NCBI GenBank assembly: GCA_032718475.1
Contig: JAUCBJ010009093.1
Span: 1 to 41,238 of the forward strand
Source of the DNA: Nemertoderma westbladi
Taxonomy: Eukaryota > Xenacoelomorpha > Nemertodermatida > Nemertodermatidae
DNA length: 41,238 nt
Reading direction: 5' to 3'
Under the pieces are notes generated by a model. The model searched no databases and was not told where the DNA came from. It was given only the letters and a program-made list of their open reading frames with translations. Every line of letters begins with the position of its first letter. Positions within the stretch are counted from its first letter, which is position 1. The translations under genes were made by a program, and so were the position numbers. Positions 12,901 through 24,632 of this stretch are shown piece by piece.

Positions 12901-15562
12901 GGGTAACTCCTTATATGGGCTGTTTATCAGCACCGAAGGTTGGTCGGGTAACTCCTTATATGTGTTGTTTAACAGCACCGAAGGTTGGTTGGGTAACTCC
13001 TTATATGGGCTGTTTATCAGCACCGAAGGTTGGTTGGGTAACTCCTTATATGGGCTGTTTAACAGCACCGAAGGTTGGTTGGGTAACTCCTTATATGGGC
13101 TGTTTAACAGCACCGAAGGTTGGTTGGGTAACTCCTTATATGGGCTGTTTATCAGCACCGAGTTGGTCGGGTAACTCCTTATATGGGCTGTTTATCAGCA
13201 CCGAGTTGGTCTGGTAACTCCTTATATGGGCTGTTTAACACCAGTTGGTTGGGTAACTCCTTATATGGGCTGTTTAACACCAGTTGGTTGGGTAACTCCT
13301 TATATGGGCTGTTTATCAGCACCGAAGGTTGGTTCGGTAACTCCTTATATGGGCTGTTTAACACCAGTTGGTTGGGTAACTCCTTATTTGGGCTGTTTAA
13401 CACCAGTTGGTTCGGTAACTCCTTATATGGGCTGTTTAACACCAGTTGGTTGGGTAACTCCTTATATGGGCTGTTTATCAGCACCGAAGGTTGGTTGGGT
13501 AACTCCTTATATGGGCTGTTTATCAGCACTGAAGGTTGGTTGGGTAACTCCTTATATGGGCTGTTTATCAGCACCGAAGGTTGGTTGGGTAACTCCTTAT
13601 ATGGGTTGTTTATCAGCACCGAGTTGGTTGGGTAACTCCTTATATGGGCTGTTTAACACCAGTTGGTTGGGTAACTCCTTATATGGGCTGTTTAGCAGCA
13701 CCGAAGGTTGGTTGGGTAACTCCTTATATGGGCTGTTTATCAGCACCGAAGGTTGGTTGGGTAACTCCTTTTATGGGCTGTTTAACAGCACCGAAGGTTG
13801 GTTGGGTAACTCCTTATATGGGCTGTTTATCAGCACCGAAGGTTGGTTGGGTAACTCCTTATATGGGCTGTTTATCAGCACCGAAGGTTGGTTGGGTAAC
13901 TCCTTATATGGGTTGTTTAACGCCAGTTGGTCGGGTAACTCCTTATGGGCTGTTTATCAGCACCGAAGGTTGGTTGGGTAACTCCTTTTATGGGCTGTTT
14001 ATCAGCACCGAAGGTTGGTTGGGTAACTCCTTATATGGGCTGTTTAACACCAGTTGGTCGGGTAACTCCTTATGGGCTGTTTATCAGCACCGAAGGTTGG
14101 TTGGGTAACTCCTTATATGGGCTGTTTAACAGCACCGAAGGTTGGTTGGGTAACTCCTTATATGGGCTGTTTATCAGCACCGAAGGTTGGTTGGGTAACT
14201 CCTTATATGGGCTGTTTATCAGCACCGAAGGTTGGTTGGGTAACTCCTTATATGGGTTGTTTATCAGCACCGAGTTGGTTGGGTAACTCCTTATATGGGC
14301 TGTTTAACACCAGTTGGTTGGGTAACTCCTTATATGGGCTGTTTAGCAGCACCGAAGGTTGGTTGGGTAACTCCTTATATGGGCTGTTTATCAGCACCGA
14401 AGGTTGGTTGGGTAACACCTTTTATGGGCTGTTTAACAGCACCGAAGGTTGGTTGGGTAACTCCTTATATGTGTTGTTTAACAGCACCGAAGGTTGGTTG
14501 GGTAACTCCTTATATGGGCTGTTTATCAGCACCGAAGGTTGGTCGGGTAACTCCTTATATGTGTTGTTTAACAGCACCGAAGGTTGGTTGGGTAACTCCT
14601 TATATGGGCTGTTTATCAGCACCGAAGGTTGGTTGGGTAACTCCTTATATGGGCTGTTTAACAGCACCGAAGGTTGGTTGGGTAACTCCTTATATGGGCT
14701 GTTTAACAGCACCGAAGGTTGGTTGGGTAACTCCTTATATGGGCTGTTTATCAGCACCGAGTTGGTCGGGTAACTCCTTATATGGGCTGTTTATCAGCAC
14801 CGAGTTGGTCGGGTAACTCCTTATATGGGCTGTTTAACACCAGTTGGTTGGGTAACTCCTTATATGGGCTGTTTAACACCAGTTGGTTGGGTAACTCCTT
14901 ATATGGGCTGTTTATCAGCACCGAAGGTTGGTTGGGTAACTCCTTATATGGGCTGTTTAACACCAGTTGGTTGGGTAACTCCTTATTTGGGCTGTTTAAC
15001 ACCAGTTGGTTCGGTAACTCCTTATATGGGCTGTTTAACACCAGTTGGTTGGGTAACTCCTTATATGGGCTGTTTATCAGCACCGAAGGTTGGTTGGGTA
15101 ACTCCTTATATGGGTTGTTTATCAGCACCGAGTTGGTTGGGTAACTCCTTATATGGGCTGTTTAACACCAGTTGGTTGGGTAACTCCTTATATGGGCTGT
15201 TTAGCAGCACCGAAGGTTGGTTGGGTAACTCCTTATATGGGCTGTTTATCAGCACCGAAGGTTGGTCGGGTAACTCCTTATATGGGCTGTTTATCAGCAC
15301 CGAAGGTTGGTTGGGTAACTCCTTATATGGGCTGTTTAACACCAGTTGGTTGGATAACTCCTTATATGGGCTGTTTAACAGCACCGAAGGTTGGTTGGGT
15401 AACTCCTTATATGGGCTGTTTAACACCAGTTGGTTGGGTAACTCCTTATATGGGCTGTTTAACACCAGTTGGTTGGGTAACTCCTTATATGGGCTGTTTA
15501 TCAGCACCGAAGGTTGGTTGGGTAACTCCTTATATGGGCTGTTTATCAGCACCGAATGTTGA
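9982..15562. repeat. Higher-order satellite block B, internally expanded
   Basis: Second higher-order copy, about 1.1 kb longer than block A. The extra length lies between about 13.74 and 14.82 kb. It is a patchwork of sequence already present earlier in the same block: parts of about 11.63-11.97 kb, then about 12.85-13.18 kb. A private variant, TAACACCTTTTATGG, occurs at about 11.63 kb and again at about 14.41 kb and nowhere else that I see, so the added part was copied from within block B. Confidence 0.8.
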
Positions 15563-18500
15563 TTGGGTAACTCCTTCTATGGGCTGTTTAACACCAGTTG
15601 GTTGGGTAACTCCTTATATGGGCTGTTTATCAGCACCGAAGGTTGGTCGGGTAACTCCTTATATGGGCTGTTTAACAGCACCGAAGGTTGGTTGGGTAAC
15701 TCCTTTTATGGGCTGTTTATCAGCACCGAAGGTTGGTTGGGTAACTCCTTATATGGGCTGTTTAACACCAGTTGGTCGGGTAACTCCTTATGGGCTGTTT
15801 ATCAGCACCGAAGGTTGGTTGGGTAACTCCTTATATGGGCTGTTTAACAGCACCGAAGGTTGGTTGGGTAACTCCTTATATGGGCTGTTTATCAGCACCG
15901 AAGGTTGGTTGGGTAACTCCTTATATGGGCTGTTTAACAGCACCGAAGGTTGGTTGGGTAACTCCTTTTATGGGCTGTTTATCAGCACCGAAGGTTGGTT
16001 GGGTAACTCCTTATATGGGCTGTTTAACAGCACCGAAGGTTGGTTGGGTAACTCCTTATATGGGCTGTTTATCAGCACCGAAGGTTGGTTGGGTAACTCC
16101 TTATATGGGCTGTTTATCAGCACCGAAGGTTGGTTGGGTAACTCCTTATATGGGCTGTTTATCAGCACCGAAGGTTGGTTGGGTAACTCCTTATATGGGC
16201 TGTTTATCGGCACCGAGTTGGTTGGTTAACTCCTTATATGGGCTGTTTAACACCAGTTGGTCGGGTAACTCCTTATGGGCTGTTTATCAGCACCGAAGGT
16301 TGGTTGGGTAACTCCTTATATGGGCTGTTTAACAGCACCGAAGGTTGGTTGGGTAACTCCTTATATGGGCTGTTTATCAGCACCGAAGGTTGGTTGGGTA
16401 ACTCCTTATATGGGCTGTTTATCAGCACCGAAGGTTGGTTGGGTAACTCCTTTTATGGGCTGTTTAACAGCACCGAAGGTTGGTTGGGTAACTCCTTATA
16501 TGGGCTGTTTATCAGCACCGAAGGTTGGTTGGGTAACTCCTTATATGGGCTGTTTATCAGCACCGAAGGTTGGTTGGGTAACTCCTTTTATGGGCTGTTT
16601 AACAGCACCGAAGGTTGGTTGGGTAACTCCTTATATGGGCTGTTTATCAGCACCGAAGGTTGGTTGGGTAACTCCTTATATGGGCTGTTTATCAGCACCG
16701 AAGGTTGGTTGGGTAACTCCTTATATGGGCTGTTTATCAGCACCGAAGGTTGGTTGGGTAACTCCTTATATGGGCTGTTTATCGGCACCGAGTTGGTTGG
16801 TTAACTCCTTATATGGGCTGTTTAACAGCACCGAAGGTTGGTTGGGTAACTCCTTATATGGGCTGTTTATCAGCACCGAAGGTTGGTTGGGTAACTCCTT
16901 ATATGGGCTGTTTATCAGCACCGAAGGTTGGTTGGGTAACTCCTTTTATGGGCTGTTTAACAGCACCGAAGGTTGGTTGGGTAACTCCTTATATGGGCTG
17001 TTTATCAGCACCGAAGGTTGGTTGGGTAACTCCTTATATGGGCTGTTTATCAGCACCGAAGGTTGGTTGGGTAACTCCTTATATGGGCTGTTTATCAGCA
17101 CCGAAGGTTGGTTGGGTAACTCCTTATATGGGCTGTTTATCAGCACCGAAGGTTGGTTGGGTAACTCCTTATATGGGCTGTTTATCAGCACCGAAGGTTG
17201 GTTGGGTAACTCCTTTTATGGGCTGTTTAACAGCACCGAAGGTTGGTTGGGTAACTCCTTATATGGGCTGTTTATCAGCACCGAAGGTTGGTTGGGTAAC
17301 TCCTTATATGGGCTGTTTATCAGCACCGAAGGTTGGTTGGGTAACTCCTTATATGGGTTGTTTAACGCCAGTTGGTCGGGTAACTCCTTATGGGCTGTTT
17401 ATCAGCACCGAAGGTTGGTTGGGTAACTCCTTTTATGGGCTGTTTATCAGCACCGAAGGTTGGTTGGGTAACTCCTTATATGGGCTGTTTAACACCAGTT
17501 GGTCGGGTAACTCCTTATGGGCTGTTTATCAGCACCGAAGGTTGGTTGGGTAACTCCTTATATGGGCTGTTTAACAGCACCGAAGGTTGGTTGGGTAACT
17601 CCTTATATGGGCTGTTTATCAGCACCGAAGGTTGGTTGGGTAACTCCTTATATGGGCTGTTTAACAGCACCGAAGGTTGGTTGGGTAACTCCTTTTATGG
17701 GCTGTTTATCAGCACCGAAGGTTGGTTGGGTAACTCCTTATATGGGCTGTTTAACAGCACCGAAGGTTGGTTGGGTAACTCCTTATATGGGCTGTTTAAC
17801 AGCACCGAAGGTTGGTTGGGTAACTCCTTATATGGGCTGTTTAACAGCACCGAAGGTTGGTTGGGTAACTCCTTATATGGGCTGTTTAACACCAGTTGGT
17901 CGGGTAACTCCTTATATGGGCTGTTTAACAGCACCGAAGGTTGGTTGGGTAACTCCTTATATGGGCTGTTTAACAGCAGCGAAGGTTGGTTGGGTAACTC
18001 CTTATATGTGTTGTTTAACAGCACCGAAGGTTGGTTGGGTAACTCCTTATATGGGCTGTTTATCAGCACCGAAGGTTGGTTGGGTAACTCCTTATATGGG
18101 CTGTTTAACACCAGTTGGTCGGGTAACTCCTTATATGGGCTGTTTAACAGCACCGAAGGTTGGTTGGGTAACTCCTTATATGGTCTGTTTAACAGCACCG
18201 AAGGTTGGTTGGGTAACTCCTTATATGTGTTGTTTAACAGCACCGAAGGTTGGTTGGGTAACTCCTTATATGGGCTGTTTATCAGCACCAAAGGTTGGTT
18301 GGGTAACTCCTTATATGGGCTGTTTAACAGCACCGAAGGTTGGTTGGGTAACTCCTTATATGTGTTGTTTAACAGCACCGAAGGTTGGTTGGGTAACTCC
18401 TTATATGGGCTGTTTAACAGCACCGAAGGTTGGTTGGGTAACTCCTTATATGTGTTGTTTAACAGCACCGAAGGTTGGTTGGGTAACTCCTTATATGGGC

Positions 18501-19919
18501 TGTTTATCAGCACCGAAGGTTGGTCGGGTAACTCCTTATATGTGTTGTTTAACAGCACCGAAGGTTGGTTGGGTAACTCCTTATATGGGCTGTTTATCAG
18601 CACCGAAGGTTGGTTGGGTAACTCCTTATATGGGCTGTTTAACAGCACCGAAGGTTGGTTGGGTAACTCCTTATATGGGCTGTTTAACAGCACCGAAGGT
18701 TGGTTGGGTAACTCCTTATATGGGCTGTTTATCAGCACCGAGTTGGTCGGGTAACTCCTTATATGGGCTGTTTATCAGCACCGAGTTGGTCGGGTAACTC
18801 CTTATATGGGCTGTTTAACACCAGTTGGTTGGGTAACTCCTTATATGGGCTGTTTAACACCAGTTGGTTGGGTAACTCCTTATATGGGCTGTTTATCAGC
18901 ACCGAAGGTTGGTTCGGTAACTCCTTATATGGGCTGTTTAACACCAGTTGGTTGGGTAACTCCTTATTTGGGCTGTTTAACACCAGTTGGTTCGGTAACT
19001 CCTTATATGGGCTGTTTAACACCAGTTGGTTGGGTAACTCCTTATATGGGCTGTTTATCAGCACCGAAGGTTGGTTGGGTAACTCCTTATATGGGCTGTT
19101 TATCAGCACTGAAGGTTGGTTGGGTAACTCCTTATATGGGCTGTTTATCAGCACCGAAGGTTGGTTGGGTAACTCCTTATATGGGTTGTTNNNNNNNNNN
19201 NNNNNNNNNNNNNNNNNNNNNNNNNNNNNNNNNNNNNNNNNNNNNNNNNNNNNNNNNNNNNNNNNNNNNNNNNNNNNNNNNNNNNNNNNNGTTGTTTATC
19301 AGCAGCGAAGGTTGGTTGGGTAACTCCTTATATGGGCTGTTTATCAGCACCGAAGGTTGGTTGGGTAACTTCTTATATGGGCTGTTTATCAGCACCGAAG
19401 GTTGGTTGGGTAACTCCTTATATGGGCTGTTTATCAGCACCGAAGGTTGGTTGGGTAACTCCTTATATGGGTTGTTTATCAGCACCGAGTTGGTTGGGTA
19501 ACTCCTTATATGGGCTGTTTAACACCAGTTGGTTGGGTAACTCCTTATATGGGCTGTTTAGCAGCACCGAAGGTTGGTTGGGTAACTCCTTATATGGGCT
19601 GTTTATCAGCACCGAAGGTTGGTCGGGTACCTCCTTATATGGGCTGTTTATCAGCACCGAAGGTTGCTTGGGTAACTCCTTATATGGGCTGTTTAACAGC
19701 AGTTGGTTGGATAACTCCTTATATAGGCTGTTTAACAGCACCGAAGGTTGGTTGGGTAACTCCTTATATGGGCTGTTTAACACCAGTTGGTTGGGTAACT
19801 CCTTATATGGGCTGTTTAACACCAGTTGGTTGGGTAACTCCTTATATAGGCTGTTTATCAGCACCGAAGGTTGGTTGGGTAACTCCCTATATGGGCTGTT
19901 TATCAGCACAGAATGTTGA
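15563..19919. repeat. Higher-order satellite block C, contains assembly gap
   Basis: Third higher-order copy. Left of the N gap it follows block B (it shares CAGCACTGAAGG at about 19104 with 13524; block A has CAGCACCGAAGG there). Right of the gap, 19291-19919 matches block A 9353-9981, including the rare variants GGGTAACTTC, GGGTACCTCC and AGGTTGCTTGG, which block B does not have at those sites. It is therefore a mosaic or a misjoin. Confidence 0.8.
19191..19290. other. Assembly gap of exactly 100 N
   Basis: One hundred unknown bases inside the satellite. The round number suggests a default gap length. If block C follows block A here, the bases between the two flanks in block A are 9099-9352, that is 254 bp, so the real gap would be about 254 bp rather than 100. 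Confidence 0.95.
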
Positions 19920-22540
19920 TTGGGTAACTCCTTCTATGGGCTGTTTAACACCAGTTGGTTGGGTAACTCCTTATATGGGCTGTTTATCAGCACCGAAGGT
20001 TGGTCGGGTAACTCCTTATATGGGCTGTTTATCAGCACCGAAGGTTGGTTGGGTAACTCCTTATATGGGATGTTTAACGGCACCGAAGGTTGGTCGGGTA
20101 ACTCCTTATATGGGCTGTTTATCAGCACCGAGTTGGTCGGGTAACTCCTTATATGGGCTGTTTAACACCAGTTGGTTGGGTAACTCCTTATATGGGCTGT
20201 TTAACACCAGTTGGTTGGGTAACTCCTTATATGGGCTGTTTATCAGCACCGAAGGTTGGTCGGGTAACTCCTTACATGGGTTGTTTATCAGCACCGAAGG
20301 TTGGTTGGGTAACTCTTTATATGGGCTGTTTAACAGCAGTTGGTTGGGTAACTCCTTATATGGGCTGTTTATCAGCACCGAAGGTTGGTTGGGTAACTCT
20401 TTATATGGGCTGTTTATCAGCGCCGAAGGTTGGTTGGGTAACTCCTTATATGGGCTGTTTAACACCAGTTGGTTGGGTAACTCCTTATATGGGCTGTTTA
20501 ACACCAGTTGGTTGGGTAACTCCTTATATGGGCTGTTTATCAGCACCGAAGGTTGGTTGGGTAACTCCTTATATGGGCTGTTTAACACCAGTTGGTTGGG
20601 TAACTCCTTATATGGGCTGTTTATCAGCACCGAAGGTTGGTTGGGTAACTCCTTATATGGGCTGTTTAACACCAGTTGGTTGGGTAACTCCTTATATGGG
20701 CTGTTTAGCAGCACCGAAGGTTGGTTGGGTAACTCCTTATATGGGCTGTTTAACACCAGTTGGTCGGGTAACTCCTTATGGGCTGTTTATCAGCACCGAA
20801 GGTAGGTTGGGTAACTCCTTATATGGGCTGTTTAACAGCACCGAAGGTTGGTTGGGTAACTCCTTATATGGGCTGTTTAACAGCACCGAAGGTTGGTTGG
20901 GTAACTCCTTATATGGGCTGTTTATCAGCAACAAAGGTTGGTTGGGTAACTCCTTATATGGGCTGTTTATCAGCACCGAAGGTTGGTTGGGTAACTCCTT
21001 ATATGGGCTGTTTATCAGCACCGACAGTTGGTTGGGTAACTCCTTATATGGGCTGTTTATCAGCAACGAAGGTTGGTTGGGTAACTCCTTATATGGGCTG
21101 TTTATCAGCACCGAAGGTTGGTTGGGTAACTCCTTATATGGGCTGTTTATCAGCACCGAAGGTTGGTTGGGTAACTCCTTATATGGGCTGTTTATCAGCA
21201 GTTGGTTGGGTAACTCCTTATATGGGCTGTTTAACACCAGTTGGTTGGGTAACTCCTTACATGGGCTGTTTATTAGCACCGAAGGTTGGTTGGGTAACTC
21301 CTTATATGGGCTGTTTAACAGCACCGAAGGTTGGTTGGGTAACTCCTTATATGGGCTGTTTATCAGCAACGAAGGTTGGTTGGGTAACTCCTTATATGGG
21401 CTGTTTATCAGCACCGAAGGTTGGTTGGGTAACTCCTTATATGGGCTGTTTATCAGCAACGAAGGTTGGTTGGGTAACTCCTTATATGGGCTGTTTATCA
21501 GCACCGAAGGTTGGTTGGGTAACTCCTTATATGGGCTGTTTAACAGCACCGAAGGTTGGTTGGGTAACTCCTTATATGGGCTGTTTATCAGCAACGAAGG
21601 TTGGTTGGGTAACTCCTTATATGGGCTGTTTATCAGCACCGAAGGTTGGTTGGGTAACTCCTTATATGGGCTGTTTAACACCAGTTGGTTGGGTAACTCC
21701 TTACATGGGCTGTTTATCAGCACCGAAGGTTGGTTGGGTAACTCCTTATATGGGCTGTTTATCAGCACCGAAGGTTGGTTGGGTAACTCCTTATATGGGC
21801 TGTTTAACACCAGTTGGTTGGGTAACTCCTTATATGGGCTGGTTAACACCAGTTGGTTGGGTAACTCCTTATATGGGCTGTTTATCAGCACCGAAGGTTG
21901 GTTGGGTAACTCCTTATATGGGCTGTTTAACACCAGTTGGTTGGGTAACTCCTTATATGGGCTGGTTAACACCAGTTGGTTGGGTAACTCCTTATATGGG
22001 CTGTTTATCAGCACCGAAGGTTGGTTGGGTAACTCCTTATATGGGCTGTTTAACACCAGTTGGTTGGGTAACTCCTTACATGGGCTGTTTATCAGCACCG
22101 AAGGTTGGTTGGGTAACTCCTTATATGGGCTGTTTATCAGCACCGAAGGTTGGTCCTGTAACTCCTTATATGGGCTGTTTATCAGCACCGAGGTTGGTTG
22201 GGTAACTCCTTATATGGGCTGTTTATCAGCGCCGAAGGTTGGTTGGGTAACTCCTTATATGGGCTGTTTAACACCAGTTGGTTGGGTAACTCCTTATATG
22301 GGCTGGTTAACACCAGTTGGTTGGGTAACTCCTTATATGGGCTGTTTATCAGCACCGAAGGTTGGTTGGGTAACTCCTTATATGGGCTGTTTAACACCAG
22401 TTGGTTGGGTAACTCCTTATATGGGCTGTTTAACACCAGGTGGTTGGGTAACTCCTTATATGGGCTGTTTAACACCAGTTGGTTGGGTAACTCCTTATAT
22501 GGGCTGTTTATCAGCACCGAATGTTGGTTGGGTAACTCCT

Positions 22541-24632
22541 TAAGGGTTGTTTATCAGCAGCGAAGGTTGGTTGGGTAACTCCTTATATGGGCTGTTTAAC
22601 ACCAGTTGGTTGGGTAACTCCTTATATGGGCTGTTTAACACCAGTTGGTTGGGTAACTCCTTATATGGGCTGTTTATCAGCACCGACAGTTGGTTGGGTA
22701 ACTCCTCATATGGGCTGTTTAACACCAGTTGGTTGGGTAACTCCTTATATAGGCTGTTTAACAGCACCGAAGGTTGGTTGGGTAACTCCTTATATGGGCT
22801 GTTTAACACCAGTTGGTTGGGTAACTCCTTATATGGGCTGTTTATCAGCACCGAATGTTGGTTGGGTAACTCCTTAAGGGTTGTTTATCAGCAGCGAAGG
22901 TTGGTTGGGTAACTCCTTATATGGGCTGTTTATCAGCACCGAAGGTTGGTTGGGTAACTCCTTATATGGGCTGTTTATCAGCACCGAAGGTTGGTTGGGT
23001 AACTCCTTATATGGGCTGTTTATCAGCACCGAAGGTTGGTTGGGTAACTCCTTATATGGGTTGTTTATCAGCACCGAAGGTTGGTTGGGTAACTCCTTAT
23101 ATGGGCTGTTTAACAGCACCGAAGGTTGGTCGGGTGACTCCTTATATGGGCTGTTTAACACCAGTTGGTTGGGTAACTCCTTATATGGGCTGTTTAGCAG
23201 CACCGAAGGTTGGTTGGGTAACTCCTTGAGTCCTTATATGGGCTGTTTATCAGCACCGAAGGTTGGTTGGGTAACTCCTTATATGGGCTGTTTATCAGCA
23301 CCGAGTTGGTTGGGTAACTCCTTATATGGGCTGTTTAACACCAGTTGGTTGGGTAACTCCTTATATGGGCTGTTTAGCAGCACCGAAGGTTGGTTGGGTA
23401 ACTCCTTATATGGGCTGTTTATCAGCACCGAAGGTTGGTTGGGTAACTCCTTATATGGGCTGTTTATCAGCACCGAAGGTTGGTCGGGTAACTCCTTAAG
23501 GGTTGTTTATCAGCAGCGAAGGTTGGTTGGGTAACTCCTTATATGGGCTGTTTATCAGCACCGACAGTTGGTTGGGTAACTCCTCATATGGGCTGTTTAA
23601 CACCAGTTGGTTGGGTAACTCCTTATATAGGCTGTTTAACAGCACCGAAGGTTGGTTGGGTAACTCCTTATATGGGCTGTTTAACACCAGTTGGTTGGGT
23701 AACTCCTTATATGGGCTGTTTATCAGCACCGAATGTTGGTTGGGTAACTCCTTAAGGGTTGTTTATCAGCAGCGAAGGTTGGTTGGGTAACTCCTTATAT
23801 GGGCTGTTTATCAGCACCGAAGGTTGGTTGGGTAACTCCTTATATGGGCTGCTTATCAGCACCGAAGGTTGGTTGGGTAACTCCTTATATGGGCTGTTTA
23901 TCAGCACCGAAGGTTGGTTGGGTAACTCCTTATATGGGTTGTTTATCAGCACCGAGTTGGTTGGGTAACTCCTTATATGGGCTGTTTAACACCAGTTGGT
24001 TGGGTAACTCCTTATATGGGCTGTTTAGCAGCACCGAAGGTTGGTTGGGTAACTCCTTATATGGGCTGTTTATCAGCACCGAAGGTTGGTTGGGTAACTC
24101 CTTATATAGGCTGTGTGACAGCACCGAAGGTTGGTTGGGTAACTCCTTATATGGGCTGTTTAGCAGCACCGAAGGTTGGTTGGGTAACTCCTTAAGGGTT
24201 GTTTATCAGCAGCGAAGGTTGGTTGGGTAACTCCTTATATGGGCTGTTTATCAGCACCGAAGGTTGGTTGGGTAACTCCTTATATGGGCTGTTTATCAGC
24301 ACCGAAGGTTGGTTGGGTAACTCCTTATATGGGCTGTTTATCAGCACCGAAGGTTGGTTGGGTAACTCCTTATATGGGTTGTTTATCAGCACCGAGTTGG
24401 TTGGGTAACTCCTTATATGGGCTGTTTAACACCAGTTGGTTGGGTAACTCCTTATATGGGCTGTTTAGCAGCACCGAAGGTTGGTTGGGTAACTCCTTAT
24501 ATGGGCTGTTTATCAGCACCGAAGGTTGGTTGGGTAACTCCTTATATAGGCTGTGTGACAGCACCGAAGGTTGGTTGGGTAACTCCTTATATGGACTGTT
24601 TAACACCAGTTGGTTGGGTAACTCCTTATATG
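22541..24632. repeat. Secondary higher-order repeats marked by TCCTTAAGGGTTG
   Basis: A rare monomer with CTTAAGGGTTGTTTATCAGC followed by AGCG recurs at about 22541, 22875, 23497, 23753 and 24193 (and once at 9348). Spacings are 334, 622, 256 and 440 bp. Sub-blocks after the marker are reused in different combinations, and the 440-bp block beginning at 23753 is repeated almost exactly at 24193. This is a second, shorter-period amplification, distinct from the 4.5-kb blocks. Confidence 0.7.
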
